DNA of 64,000 nt from an uncultured Dysosmobacter sp. (GCA_934565855.1 CAKTIO010000001.1:310001-374000); one strand, 5' to 3'; counted from the first letter of the stretch, positions 35,206-44,240 are shown. The notes: generated by a model not told the origin, from the letters alone. Numbers and translations are program-made.

Positions 35206-36504
35206 ATGAAAGTTGCCATTTATACCTTGGGGTGCAAGGTCAATCAATATGAGACACAGGCAATGGAGCAGGAACTGCGCCGCCGGGGACACACGGTGGT
35301 GGACTTTTCCGACAGTGCCGACGCCTATGTGGTCAACAGCTGCTCTGTCACCGCCGTCAGCGACCAGAAGTCCCGTCAGATGATCCACCGCATTCAGAAA
35401 ACCCGTCCCCAAGCGGCAGTCGCCATCTGCGGGTGCTATTCGCAGACGCATCTGGAGGACGTGCGGAAGCTGAATGTCGATCTCATCGGCGGCACCGCCG
35501 GGCGGATGGAGTTTTTGGACCTGCTGGAATCCGCTGTGGCAGACAAGTGCGGCACCCTGGAGGCTGTGGACGAATCCCTCAAGCGCCGCCAGTTTGAGGT
35601 GCTGCCCGCTGGGGGCTTGTCCACCCGGACCCGCGCCATGCTGAAGGTAGAGGATGGCTGCGTCAACTTCTGCACCTACTGCATCATTCCCTATGCCCGC
35701 GGTCCCGTGCGGTCGGAGCCGCTGGAGGACGCCGTGGCACAGACCCGCCAGCTGGCGCAGGAGGGCTACCGGGAAATCGTCATCACCGGCATCGAGATCT
35801 CCTCCTGGGGACACGATCTGAAAAACGGACTCAGTGTTATTGACCTGATTGAAGCGGTCTGCCATGCCGCGCCACAGGTGCGCTTCCGTCTGGGTTCTCT
35901 GGAGCCGCGCACCATCACCGAGGACTTCTGCCGCCGGGCGGTGCAGCTGCCCAACCTCTGCCCCCAGTTCCACCTGTCCATGCAGTCCGGGTGCGATGCC
36001 ACATTGAAGCGGATGAACCGCAAATACGACACCGCCCGGTTTCTGGAATCCGTCCGGCTACTGAACCGCTACTTCCACCGTCCCGCTGTTACCACCGACC
36101 TCATCACCGGCTTTCCCGGCGAGACAGAGGAGGAATTCTCCCAGACGCTGGCATTTCTGGAAGCATGCGCCTTCGCGCAGATGCATGTGTTCCCCTACTC
36201 CATCCGCCCCGGCACGCCTGCCGCAAAAATGGAGCAGATTCCCAAAGCTGTCAAAGAGGAGCGCGCCCGCCGCGCCGCCGCTGTTGCCGCCCAGTTGCAC
36301 CGGAGCTATCTGCAGGGCTGCACCGGCAGCGTCTATCCCGTGCTGTTTGAGCAGCCCCGGGAGGGATTGTTTTCCGGTCACGCCCCCAACTATATGGAGG
36401 TTCTGGTGCCGGGCGAGGGACTGCACAACGAGGTCCGTCAGGTCCGTATCACCGGAAACAACGGAGACGCCCTGCTGGGCGAGCTGGTGGAGGATGCCAC
36501 ATGA
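35206..36504 (+). CDS. mtaB: tRNA t6A37 methylthiotransferase MtaB
   Basis: Radical-SAM enzyme that adds a methylthio group to N6-threonylcarbamoyladenosine-37 in tRNA. It has 432 residues in the MiaB/MtaB order: an N-terminal UPF0004 domain starting MKVAIYTLGCKVNQYE, with three cluster-binding cysteines (Cys10, NSCSVT, CGCYSQ); the radical-SAM motif CVNFCTYC; and a C-terminal TRAM-like domain. The YTLGCKVNQYE start is that of MtaB as opposed to MiaB. CAAGGAGAA precedes the ATG. It overlaps the next gene as ATGA. Confidence 0.93.
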   Translation: MKVAIYTLGCKVNQYETQAMEQELRRRGHTVVDFSDSADAYVVNSCSVTAVSDQKSRQMIHRIQKTRPQAAVAICGCYSQTHLEDVRKLNVDLIGGTAGRMEFLDLLESAVADKCGTLEAVDESLKRRQFEVLPAGGLSTRTRAMLKVEDGCVNFCTYCIIPYARGPVRSEPLEDAVAQTRQLAQEGYREIVITGIEISSWGHDLKNGLSVIDLIEAVCHAAPQVRFRLGSLEPRTITEDFCRRAVQLPNLCPQFHLSMQSGCDATLKRMNRKYDTARFLESVRLLNRYFHRPAVTTDLITGFPGETEEEFSQTLAFLEACAFAQMHVFPYSIRPGTPAAKMEQIPKAVKEERARRAAAVAAQLHRSYLQGCTGSVYPVLFEQPREGLFSGHAPNYMEVLVPGEGLHNEVRQVRITGNNGDALLGELVEDAT

Positions 36505-37079
36505 AAAGTCACTTTTTTGCATTCATTTCCCGGATGCGCTTCATCCAGCGCTGGGCGCTGATGCGCAACACCGCACCGGAAAACGTGCAGGAGCACAGTC
36601 ATCAGGTGGCGGTGCTGGCACACGCCCTTGCCGTCATCCGGAACGAAAAATTCGGCGGTCATGTGGACCCCGGCGCCGTTGCCGTAGCGGCGCTGTACCA
36701 CGATGCCTCGGAGATCCTGACCGGAGACCTTCCCACTCCCATCAAATACTTCAACCCCTCCATCCAGAAGGCATACAAGGAAGTGGAGGCAACGGCGAAC
36801 GGCAGGCTGCTGTCCCTGCTGCCGGAGGAGTTCCGTCCCATTTATGCCCCCATTCTGGACGAAGGCGGCACGGAGGAGATCCGGACACTGGTAAAAGCCG
36901 CCGACAAGCTCTCCGCCTATATCAAATGCATAGAGGAGGGCAAGGCGGGCAATCTGGAATTCCGGGAAGCCGCCAGCCAAACCCGGCAGGCGCTGGAGGC
37001 TTACGCCCTGCCGGAGGTAGCCTATTTCATGGACACCTTTCTGGGAAGCTTTTCCCTGTCGCTGGACCAGCTGAAGTGA
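36501..37079 (+). CDS. yfbR: YfbR-like HD-domain 5'-deoxynucleotidase
   Basis: A 192-residue HD-family phosphohydrolase. The metal ligands are in VQEHSHQVAVLA and YHDASEILTGD; the conserved IKAADKLSAYIKC-like segment near the end (here LVKAADKLSAYIKC) and RWALMRNT at the start match YfbR, which dephosphorylates deoxynucleoside 5'-monophosphates. It is coupled to mtaB by a four-base overlap and followed by a strong terminator. Confidence 0.88.
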   Translation: MKSHFFAFISRMRFIQRWALMRNTAPENVQEHSHQVAVLAHALAVIRNEKFGGHVDPGAVAVAALYHDASEILTGDLPTPIKYFNPSIQKAYKEVEATANGRLLSLLPEEFRPIYAPILDEGGTEEIRTLVKAADKLSAYIKCIEEGKAGNLEFREAASQTRQALEAYALPEVAYFMDTFLGSFSLSLDQLK

Positions 37080-37086
37080 TACCATC

Positions 37087-37120
37087 AGCCCTGCCGGAAA
37101 CGGTTTTCCGGCAGGGCTTT
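37087..37120 (+). terminator. Terminator after yfbR
   Basis: A 14-bp stem AGCCCTGCCGGAAA (37087-37100 with 37105-37118) is followed by TT. It lies only about 30 bases before recG. Confidence 0.75.
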
Positions 37121-37151
37121 GCTCATTTTAGACACAAGGGAGATGACCTGT

Positions 37152-39200
37152 ATGGCAGACCTGATGACCAACGTGCGGTACCTCCGCGGCGTGGGCGAGC
37201 AGAAGGCAAGGGCTTTGGAACGGCTGAATATCCACACACTTCAGGACCTGATCGCCTACTTTCCCCGGCGGTATGAGGACCGATCGGCAGTCCGGCGGAT
37301 CGCGGATCTGGAGCCGGATGAGACCGCCTGCGTCTGCGCCATGATCGCCGCCGAACCCACTGTATCCCACATCCGGAGGGGCATGGACCTGGTTAAGGTC
37401 CGCGCCGTGGACGAGTCCGGAACGCTGGACCTGACCTTCTTCAACCAGACCTGGCTGCGGTCCAGCCTGAGGGTCGGTGAAAGCTACCTGTTTTATGGAA
37501 AGGCGGAGGGCAGCCAGCTGCGGCGGCAGATGGCGTCTCCCATTGTGGAGCCGGAGGGACGCCGGGAGCAGACCGGGCGCATCGTTCCCATCTATCCGCT
37601 GACAGCAGGACTGAGTCAGCTGTTTTTCTCCCGCGCCATCCGGCAGGGACTGGACGCCTGCGGCGGTCTTCTGCCGGAGCTGCTGCCGGATTCCCTGCGG
37701 CAGCGGCACGCCCTCTGCAGCAGCAGCTACGCCTATGAGAATATCCACTTTCCCCAGTCGCCCGAGGCGCTGGAGCTTGCCCGGCGGCGTCTCGCCTTTG
37801 AGGAGCTGTTCTTCTTTACCATCGGCTTGAAGAACCTGCGCCGCTGCCGGGAGGTGGTCCATGTGCCGCCCTGCCGCCCGGTGGAGATGGCCCCATTTTA
37901 CAGCAGCCTGCCCTTTTCCCTTACCCGCGCGCAGCGCCGCAGCATTGACGATGCACTGCGGGATATGCGCTCCGGCGTTCCCATGACCCGGCTGTGCCAA
38001 GGTGATGTCGGCTCCGGTAAAACCATGGTCGCCGCCGCCTGCATCTACTTTATGGTCCAAAACGGCAGGCAGGCGGCACTGATGGCTCCCACAGAGATTC
38101 TGGCACAGCAGCACTACCACACACTGGCACCCCTGATGGAGCGGCTGGGTATCCGCTGTTGCCTTTTGACCGGCTCATCCTCCACCCGCAGTAAGCGGGA
38201 AAGCTGCGCCCAGCTGGCAGATGGCTCTGTTCAGCTTGCCATCGGGACCCATGCGCTGATCTCCTCCGGCGTGAGCTATGCCGATCTGGGGCTGGTCATC
38301 ACAGACGAACAGCACCGCTTCGGCGTGGCGCAAAGGGCGGCGCTGTCTGCCAAGGGACACTCGCCCCATATGCTGGTCATGTCCGCTACGCCCATTCCCC
38401 GGACGCTTGCGCTGATCCTCTACGGAGATCTGGATGTATCCATCATTGACGAGCTGCCGCCGGGACGCCAGCCGGTAGAGACCTACGCCGTATCCAGCAG
38501 CTACCACCAGCGGCTGTATCGCTTTCTGCGCAAGCAGGTGCAGGAGGGACGCCAGGCATACATTGTCTGCCCAATGGTGGAAAGCAGCGACAGTCTGCCG
38601 GACGAGCGGAAGGCGGTTACGGAATACGCCCGCCAGCTTCAGGAAGGACCGCTGTCCGACCTTCGCATCGCCAGTGTTCACGGAAAGATGAAGCCCCGTG
38701 AAAAGGACGCCGTAATGTCGGCATTCGCCGCCGGAAATACGGATATTCTGGTCTCCACCACCGTCATTGAGGTCGGTGTGGACGTTCCCAACGCCACTGT
38801 CATGGTCATTGAAAACGCCGAGCGGTTCGGTCTTTCCCAGCTGCACCAGCTGCGGGGGCGGGTGGGACGCGGACAGCACCGCTCCTATTGTGTGCTGGTA
38901 TCGGACAACGGAAGCGAGGAGACCCGGGCGCGGCTGCGAGTCATGGTCCGCACCACCAACGGCTTCCAAATTGCAGAGGAGGACCTCCGCCTGCGGGGTC
39001 CCGGTGACTTTTTCGGGCAGCGCCAGCATGGTCTTCCCGGATTGAAAATCGCGGATCTGGGCTGCGACACCCGGCTGCTGCAGGAAGCACAGACCGCCGC
39101 GGAGGAGCTGCTGGCACAGGACCCGGAGCTGAAAACCTGTCCGGAGATCGCCAGCCGGGTCCAGACACTTTTTGAGGAAAACGCCCAGCTGCTGAACTGA
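37152..39200 (+). CDS. recG: ATP-dependent DNA helicase RecG
   Basis: Superfamily 2 helicase that remodels stalled forks and Holliday junctions. It has about 682 residues: an N-terminal wedge/OB domain (NVRYLRGVGEQKA, YFPRRYED), then the helicase core with Walker A GDVGSGKT, DEQHRFGV in place of DEAH, MSATPIPRTLAL, and VIEVGVDVPNA with the motif VI HQLRGRVGRG. The ATG at 37152 is spaced nine bases from GGGAG; an in-frame ATG at 37143 sits on the Shine-Dalgarno itself. Confidence 0.96.
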   Translation: MADLMTNVRYLRGVGEQKARALERLNIHTLQDLIAYFPRRYEDRSAVRRIADLEPDETACVCAMIAAEPTVSHIRRGMDLVKVRAVDESGTLDLTFFNQTWLRSSLRVGESYLFYGKAEGSQLRRQMASPIVEPEGRREQTGRIVPIYPLTAGLSQLFFSRAIRQGLDACGGLLPELLPDSLRQRHALCSSSYAYENIHFPQSPEALELARRRLAFEELFFFTIGLKNLRRCREVVHVPPCRPVEMAPFYSSLPFSLTRAQRRSIDDALRDMRSGVPMTRLCQGDVGSGKTMVAAACIYFMVQNGRQAALMAPTEILAQQHYHTLAPLMERLGIRCCLLTGSSSTRSKRESCAQLADGSVQLAIGTHALISSGVSYADLGLVITDEQHRFGVAQRAALSAKGHSPHMLVMSATPIPRTLALILYGDLDVSIIDELPPGRQPVETYAVSSSYHQRLYRFLRKQVQEGRQAYIVCPMVESSDSLPDERKAVTEYARQLQEGPLSDLRIASVHGKMKPREKDAVMSAFAAGNTDILVSTTVIEVGVDVPNATVMVIENAERFGLSQLHQLRGRVGRGQHRSYCVLVSDNGSEETRARLRVMVRTTNGFQIAEEDLRLRGPGDFFGQRQHGLPGLKIADLGCDTRLLQEAQTAAEELLAQDPELKTCPEIASRVQTLFEENAQLLN

Positions 39201-39202
39201 TC

Positions 39203-39724
39203 CTATCCGCCGAAAAACAGACGGACCGTCCAGGCGGACGCGGCAAAGCCCACCAGATCCGCAGTCAGTGCGGCGGGAATGGTGTAGCGGCTTCTCCGGA
39301 TGCCAGCCGCGCCGTAATATACCGCCACGGTATAAAAGGTCGTCTCCGTGCTGCCCAGCATCACCGCCGCGGTTCTGCCGATGGAGCTGTCCGCCCCATA
39401 GGTCTGGATCAGCTCACTCCCCACCGCCAGCGCCCCATTTCCGGAGACCGGACGGATCAGCATCAGCGGCGTCAGCTCCTCGGGAATCCCCAACCTCTCC
39501 AAGACCGGGGCGCAAAGTCCCGTCAGCATTTCCAGCGCGCCGGAGGCGCGGAACATCGCCACTGCTGTCAGCAGTCCCACCAACGCCGGCAGGATGCGCA
39601 GCAGTACGGAAAGCCCCTCTCCCGCCCCGGCGGTCAGCGCGGCGTAAACATCCACCCGGCGGAACAGTCCCCAGCCTGCCACACCCACCAAAAGCAGCGG
39701 CACCACCAACTCGGAAGCATTCAT
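39203..39724 (-). CDS. spmB: Spore maturation protein B
   Basis: A 173-residue membrane protein of the nucleoside-recognition/Gate family, required for full spore core dehydration in Bacillus. IRPVSGNGALAVGSELI and GSTETTFYTVAVYYGAAG are SpmB signatures. The preferred start is the ATG at 39724, which overlaps the spmA stop as ATGA and is eight bases from GGGGG; an ATG at 39730 is possible. It is convergent with recG, only two bases apart. Confidence 0.93.
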   Translation of the reverse strand: MNASELVVPLLLVGVAGWGLFRRVDVYAALTAGAGEGLSVLLRILPALVGLLTAVAMFRASGALEMLTGLCAPVLERLGIPEELTPLMLIRPVSGNGALAVGSELIQTYGADSSIGRTAAVMLGSTETTFYTVAVYYGAAGIRRSRYTIPAALTADLVGFAASAWTVRLFFGG

Positions 39725-40302
39725 TTCCATCGCCCCCATCTGGAAAACAGGGCTGCCGCCGTCAAGCCCGCCGTGACGGAAAGCGCCGACGTCAGCCACA
39801 CCGCCGGCAGAATGTCAAAGGGCGCCGCCGCGCCAGCAGCGGCTCGTACACCGCCCACTGTGGCAGGCAGCAGCTGGATGGACGCGGTGTTCAGCACCAC
39901 AAGGCGGCACAGCTCATCCGATGCAATCCCGCCACAGCCCCGCGCCATCCGGGTCGCCGCCTGGATCCCCAGCGGCGTTGCCGCATTCCCCAGCCCCAGC
40001 AGATTGGCAGAGACATTGGCGGACACTGCCTCCATCGTCTCCCGGTCCCGGCAGGCGTTAGGCAGCAGACGGCGGAGCAGGGGACGGAAGCACCGCGCCA
40101 GCGCATCGGACAGTCCGCTGCGCCTCATCACCTCCATCACCCCGCTCCACAGGCACAGGATCCCCGCGATGGACAGGCACAGGGTAACCGCACCTCCAGC
40201 CCCCTCCAGCGCCGCGTTGGACACCTCCGCCAGCCGCCCGTTCCAAAGCCCCGCCAGCAGGGAAAGCCCCACCATACCGGTCCAGACGATTGCCATTTCC
40301 AT
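39721..40302 (-). CDS. spmA: Spore maturation protein A
   Basis: A 193-residue membrane protein. ANVSANLLGLGNAATPLG and NTASIQLLPATVGGVRAA are typical of SpmA, the partner of SpmB. GGAGGGG precedes the ATG. The pair forms a two-gene operon. Its presence is direct evidence that the host carries late sporulation genes. Confidence 0.93.
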   Translation of the reverse strand: MEMAIVWTGMVGLSLLAGLWNGRLAEVSNAALEGAGGAVTLCLSIAGILCLWSGVMEVMRRSGLSDALARCFRPLLRRLLPNACRDRETMEAVSANVSANLLGLGNAATPLGIQAATRMARGCGGIASDELCRLVVLNTASIQLLPATVGGVRAAAGAAAPFDILPAVWLTSALSVTAGLTAAALFSRWGRWK

Positions 40303-40360
40303 ACTGCCCCTCCGATCTGTTTACAAGATGTTAATGATTTGCAAATTTTTTTATGTCCAG

Positions 40361-40390
40361 TTGACGAAAACTGACGGAATGTGGTATGTT
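40361..40390 (+). promoter_or_regulatory. abrB promoter
   Basis: TTGACG (40361-40366) and TATGTT (40385-40390) with an 18-base spacer. The leader to the ATG at 40451 is about 55 bases and has GGAAAGGAG as ribosome-binding site. Confidence 0.65.
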
Positions 40391-40450
40391 ATTTAAGGTT
40401 GTGAAAAGTATGACCATTGACGCTTCCCGAGTGGAAAGGAGAATCGCTGG

Positions 40451-40693
40451 ATGAAATCGACAGGGATCGTGAGAAAAGTTGACGAATTAGGACGGATCGT
40501 TCTTCCGATTGAAATGCGTCGTACCCTGGATATTGCAGAAAAGGATGCACTGGAAATTTATGTTGAGGGCTCTTCTGTCATTCTGAAAAAATACAAACCC
40601 AGCTGCATTTTCTGCGACAGCAGCAAGGATATTACCAATTTCAAGGGAAAAAACGTTTGTCCCAAGTGCCTGAAGGAGCTGAAAGCGCTGTAA
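40451..40693 (+). CDS. abrB: AbrB-family transition-state regulator with C-terminal CxxC pairs
   Basis: An 80-residue DNA-binding protein. The N-terminal swapped-hairpin domain is nearly identical to Bacillus AbrB: MKSTGIVRKVDELGRIVLPI, then EKDALEIYVEG and ILKKYKP. The C-terminus differs: it replaces the Bacillus multimerisation region with two CxxC pairs (CIFC and CPKC) that look like a small zinc ribbon. AbrB proteins repress stationary-phase and sporulation genes. It sits divergently beside spmA. Confidence 0.92.
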   Translation: MKSTGIVRKVDELGRIVLPIEMRRTLDIAEKDALEIYVEGSSVILKKYKPSCIFCDSSKDITNFKGKNVCPKCLKELKAL

Positions 40694-40721
40694 CGGCACA
40701 CTGTCAACGAAACGATAAGAT

Positions 40722-40753
40722 AAAAAAGAGACGCCGCTTGGCGTCTCTTTTTT
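40722..40753. terminator. Bidirectional terminator between abrB and selD
   Basis: A perfect 14-bp stem (40722-40735 with 40740-40753) with A6 on one side and T6 on the other can terminate both convergent genes. Confidence 0.9.
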
Positions 40754-40766
40754 CTGCCTGATTTTC

Positions 40767-41807
40767 TTATTTCAGGAAGATCCGCTTTCCGCCCCGGTAC
40801 TCCGCCACTTTGCCGATCCGCTGTGCGGAGGGAACCGCAGCCTTCAAATCCCGGTACAGCGCGTCCGCATCCTCCGGCGCCGCCGCAATCAGCAGACCGC
40901 CGGAGGTCTGCGGGTCGAACAGCAGGTCCTGTCTGGCAAGCTCTACGCTGCCCACGTCCACTCCCGGCTCCGCAAAGGTGCGGTTGCGGTACATTCCGGC
41001 GGGCAGCAGTCCCATGCCCGCCAGCTCCACGGCTTCCGGAATCAGGTCGATCGCATCCACCTCTACCGCGACCTCCACGCCGCTGCCCTGCGCCATCTCA
41101 TACAGGTGTCCCAGCAGTCCAAAGCCCGTCACATCCGTGCAGGCATGGACCTGGTGCCGCACCATTACATCCCGTGCGCTTTTATTCAGCGTGGTCATCA
41201 GGTGCTCCGCCAGCTGCTGTCCCTCCGGGGACAGCATTTCCGCCTTTGCGGCTGTGGTCAGCACGCCGATCCCCACCGGCTTGGTGAGAAACAGCACGTC
41301 TCCGGGCTTTGCTCCGGAGTTGGTCAGCATTTTCCCGGGATGCACGAATCCCGTCACCGCCAACCCATACTTCGGCTCATCGTCCAAAATGCTGTGCCCC
41401 CCGGTGATAAGTGCGCCCGCCTCGTAAACCTTGTCATATCCGCCCCGCAGCAGCTGATGCACCGCCTCCTTCGGCATGGACTCCGGAACCGCCATAATGT
41501 TCAGGCACAGCTTCGGCTCTCCGCCCATTGCGTATACATCGCTGAGGGCGTTGGTGGCTGCGATCTGTCCAAACAGATACGGATCGTCCGCAATGGGCGG
41601 AAAAAAGTCCACCGTCTGCACCAGCGCCAGCTCCGGCGAGATCTGGTAGACTGATGCGTCGTCGCTCTTGTCAAAGCCCACCAGCAGATTGGGGTCCCGG
41701 TGGACCCGGATGCCCTCCAGCAGCTGTGCCAGAACGCCTGCCCCCACCTTTGCACCGCAACCCGCGCACTTCGCCAGCTTGGTCAGCTTGATGCTCTGTT
41801 CCTCCAT
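40767..41807 (-). CDS. selD: Selenide, water dikinase (selenophosphate synthetase)
   Basis: Makes selenophosphate from selenide and ATP, for selenocysteine or selenouridine. It has about 346 residues. The active-site loop reads CAGCGAK, so the nucleophile position is an ordinary cysteine, with the essential lysine two residues after the GCG. VQTVDFFPP, GGEPKLCLNIMAVP and DVTGFGLLGH are family motifs. The ATG at 41807 is 11 bases from AGGAGG; a TTG at 41816 is too close to it. No selA, selB or selU is in the window. Confidence 0.95.
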   Translation of the reverse strand: MEEQSIKLTKLAKCAGCGAKVGAGVLAQLLEGIRVHRDPNLLVGFDKSDDASVYQISPELALVQTVDFFPPIADDPYLFGQIAATNALSDVYAMGGEPKLCLNIMAVPESMPKEAVHQLLRGGYDKVYEAGALITGGHSILDDEPKYGLAVTGFVHPGKMLTNSGAKPGDVLFLTKPVGIGVLTTAAKAEMLSPEGQQLAEHLMTTLNKSARDVMVRHQVHACTDVTGFGLLGHLYEMAQGSGVEVAVEVDAIDLIPEAVELAGMGLLPAGMYRNRTFAEPGVDVGSVELARQDLLFDPQTSGGLLIAAAPEDADALYRDLKAAVPSAQRIGKVAEYRGGKRIFLK

Positions 41808-41856
41808 ATCCTGCAAGACCTCCTTGTCATTATTTCTGCTTTTCAGCCCCGTCCGG

Positions 41857-42816
41857 TCACAGCGGTCCCTCCGCTGAGCTCCGCAGGGACAGCTCCTGAA
41901 AAATTCCCCGCTCCAGCCGCTGGTATTCCGCCGGATGCGATACCCGTCTCATTTTCTTCGCGTACTTCTCTCCCCCGTCAAACAGGTGGATGAGATAATA
42001 CCACAGCTCCTTCATCCGCTGCGCCGCCGGTCCCTCCGCCCCATACAGCGCGCAATATGCCGCGTAGAGCGTTTCCGTGAAGCGCTCCAGCTCCTCCCGG
42101 GATGCTGCTACTCCGCCCCGCAGCTTTCTGGGCAGTGCCGGGTCCGCGATCAATCCCCGTCCCAGCATCAGCGTCTCCACCTGCGGGAAGCGGGTGCGAA
42201 GTCCCGTCACATCCTCCACCGTCACCAGATCTCCGTTGTAGCACAGCGGCAGCCGGATCTCCGGCAGAATGGCGGCAAAGGCATCCATCCGTACCGGAAG
42301 CTTGTAAAAGTCCTTCTGCACCCGGGGATGTACCGTCAGCTCCGCAATGGGATACTGCTGATAAACTGTCAGGATACGTTCAAACTCTCCCGGGTCCCGC
42401 ACACCCAGCCGGGTCTTTACACTGATGGGAACGGGCGGCGTTCCGGCAAAAGCCGCGTCAAAGAAACGCGCCAATCCCTCCGGGTCCGCCAGAAATCCCG
42501 CACCCTTTCCCTTTGCCGTAACGGTTCCGGAGGGACAGCCCAGATTCAGGTTGACCTCCCGGTAGCCCATCTCCGCCAAAGCCTCTGCCGCCCAGAGAAG
42601 GTCCTCCGCTCTTTTGGTCATGACCTGCGGAACCACGGAGATGCCCGTGTTCCGCTCCGGAAGCAGATCCTTTTTCTCCCGCTCCGTCAGGATATGCTCC
42701 GCCGCAGGAGAAATAAACGGCGTATAATAGCGGTCGATCCCGCCGAAAAGCGCCGCATGGGTCCTGCGGTATACGCAGGTGGTGATCCCCTGCAGCGGGG
42801 CTGCGTACAGCTTCAT
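41857..42816 (-). CDS. dus: tRNA-dihydrouridine synthase
   Basis: A 319-residue FMN enzyme that reduces uridine in tRNA. MKLYAAPLQGITTCVYR is the Dus N-terminus; the catalytic cysteine lies in NLGCPSGTVTAKGKGAG; later motifs are TVHPRVQKDFYK and CYNGDLVT. The true ATG at 42816 overlaps the stop of the WYL regulator as ATGA; a longer in-frame reading across that gene is not real. It belongs to the short single-Dus type of Clostridia; the DusA/B/C subgroup is not assigned. Confidence 0.9.
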   Translation of the reverse strand: MKLYAAPLQGITTCVYRRTHAALFGGIDRYYTPFISPAAEHILTEREKKDLLPERNTGISVVPQVMTKRAEDLLWAAEALAEMGYREVNLNLGCPSGTVTAKGKGAGFLADPEGLARFFDAAFAGTPPVPISVKTRLGVRDPGEFERILTVYQQYPIAELTVHPRVQKDFYKLPVRMDAFAAILPEIRLPLCYNGDLVTVEDVTGLRTRFPQVETLMLGRGLIADPALPRKLRGGVAASREELERFTETLYAAYCALYGAEGPAAQRMKELWYYLIHLFDGGEKYAKKMRRVSHPAEYQRLERGIFQELSLRSSAEGPL

Positions 42817-43829
42817 GCTCTCTGTTCCTTTCCGTGTTCCGCTCCGGTCTGCCGGTAAAGCCCTGCCAGCGCCGCTGCATCCTCGCCCAGCTGCCGCCGC
42901 AGGGATTCCGGACGCAGCACCTCGCAGCCGGAGGGACCGTATTGCAGGGCAAAAAAGCGGACGTTCTGCGGGGTACTCATGATCCGCACCTCTACCGCGC
43001 CGCCCTCCACCTGCCGCATCTGCGCCTGCTTTCCAAATGTGTCCCGCACATAGCCTGCCAGCGTCTCCGGCAGGCGCAGCACGATCAGCTCCGGCGCTCC
43101 GCTGAACATCATGCTGTGGCTGGCGGCATACTCCGCCAGATGAAAGCCGTGCCGGTATCCCGGCAGCCTTCGGACATCCTCCGCCGGCTCCGCCAGCAGC
43201 GCCGCGTCCGTCAGCCGATCGATGCGGTAATGCCGCAGCATCTGCTCGCCCGCCTTGCAGCAAACCAGATAATACTGTCCATTCGTACAGATGATGCCAT
43301 AGGGTGAGACCCGGTGCAGCTCGCCTGTTCTTTGCAGCGTTCCGTCCGGCTGTACCAGATTCCGGTAAAAGGAAGTCTGACGGACCTGCTCAATGGCATC
43401 CTCAAAAATTTCGATGTTCCGGAGAAACTCCACGTTCTCCTGGTGGATCCACTCGTCTGCCATGTGAACATGCTGGACTCTTTTGGAAAAGGACTCTCCG
43501 CCCAGCTCCATCAGCTTCCCGATGAGATACTTCGCGTCCACCGGTGGAAGATACTTGGACGCCATCACGCCGTCGATCAGCACCCGCAGCTCCGTCTCGT
43601 CAAACAGCCGCACCGCATAGGAGCCCTTCTGCGTCCGCTCCACATATCCCATGGCTTCCAGTGCGCTGACCGCTGCCGCCACGGTGTTCCGCGCCAGACG
43701 GACCCGCTCGTCCTGCTGGATCCTTGCAATGATCTGAAGATTAGACAGCGGTTTTTCCTCGCTGGCATAGCGCTCCAGCGTCCGCAGCACCTGCAGCGGC
43801 ACAATGCGGTTGCTTCCCATAGATGACAT
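42813..43829 (-). CDS. WYL-domain transcriptional regulator
   Basis: About 338 residues. The N-terminal winged helix region (VLRTLERYASEEKPLSNLQI ... RNTVAAAVSALEAMGYVER) is followed by a WYL-type ligand-sensing region, with YGIICTNGQYYLVCC and RHYRIDRLT, and a C-terminal WCX-like extension. Such regulators sense nucleic acid or nucleotide ligands in several systems. Here the gene is translationally coupled to a dihydrouridine synthase, an unusual pairing. The start is at 43829, after GGAGAGCCGGAG. Confidence 0.85.
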   Translation of the reverse strand: MSSMGSNRIVPLQVLRTLERYASEEKPLSNLQIIARIQQDERVRLARNTVAAAVSALEAMGYVERTQKGSYAVRLFDETELRVLIDGVMASKYLPPVDAKYLIGKLMELGGESFSKRVQHVHMADEWIHQENVEFLRNIEIFEDAIEQVRQTSFYRNLVQPDGTLQRTGELHRVSPYGIICTNGQYYLVCCKAGEQMLRHYRIDRLTDAALLAEPAEDVRRLPGYRHGFHLAEYAASHSMMFSGAPELIVLRLPETLAGYVRDTFGKQAQMRQVEGGAVEVRIMSTPQNVRFFALQYGPSGCEVLRPESLRRQLGEDAAALAGLYRQTGAEHGKEQRA

Positions 43830-43940
43830 CTCCGGCTCTCCTCTCTTTCTCACAGCCCCGCCCATTGCTTTTTCCGCAAATTTGGCGTAAAGTACAGCTA
43901 TCCGGTCATAACCGCTTATCAGGATGTGAGGTTTGATTTC

Positions 43941-44240
43941 ATGTTAGAGTATTTTTCCCGGCTGACACCCAACTGGCTGCACCGCGCCTTTGTCTACACC
44001 GGCTCCGTAGGTCCCTTTCAGAAGGACTTCCGCTTCCGCCTGGCACAGGACGAGAAAAACCATCTGGTCCACGCCGCCGTTTATTCCAAGGTCTGCTTTG
44101 AACTGGCGGACGACATCGTTCAGCAGGACTTTCCCTGGGACGAGCCGGGCATTGAGGCGCTGAAGCAGTGGCTTCAGGAGCACTATGAAGCCTTTGCCGC
44201 CGCCAACGGTCTTCCGCTGGAGGAGGGAGCACAGTCATGA
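43941..44240 (+). CDS. Hypothetical 99-residue protein coupled to a phosphodiesterase
   Basis: Starts at the ATG at 43941 (GAGG nine bases upstream; a GTG at 43926 is an alternative) and overlaps the following metallophosphoesterase as ATGA. It is soluble, mixed alpha/beta by eye, with a central YSKVCFELADDIVQQDFPWD and an acidic C-terminal helix. It has no recognised family or catalytic motif. The four-base overlap argues that it is a real gene. Confidence 0.65.
   Translation: MLEYFSRLTPNWLHRAFVYTGSVGPFQKDFRFRLAQDEKNHLVHAAVYSKVCFELADDIVQQDFPWDEPGIEALKQWLQEHYEAFAAANGLPLEEGAQS

Noticed and set aside
42817-43263. N-terminal extension of the dihydrouridine synthase into the regulator gene
   Set aside because: The Dus signature starts exactly at the ATGA overlap (42816); the extension is a shadow of the WYL gene.
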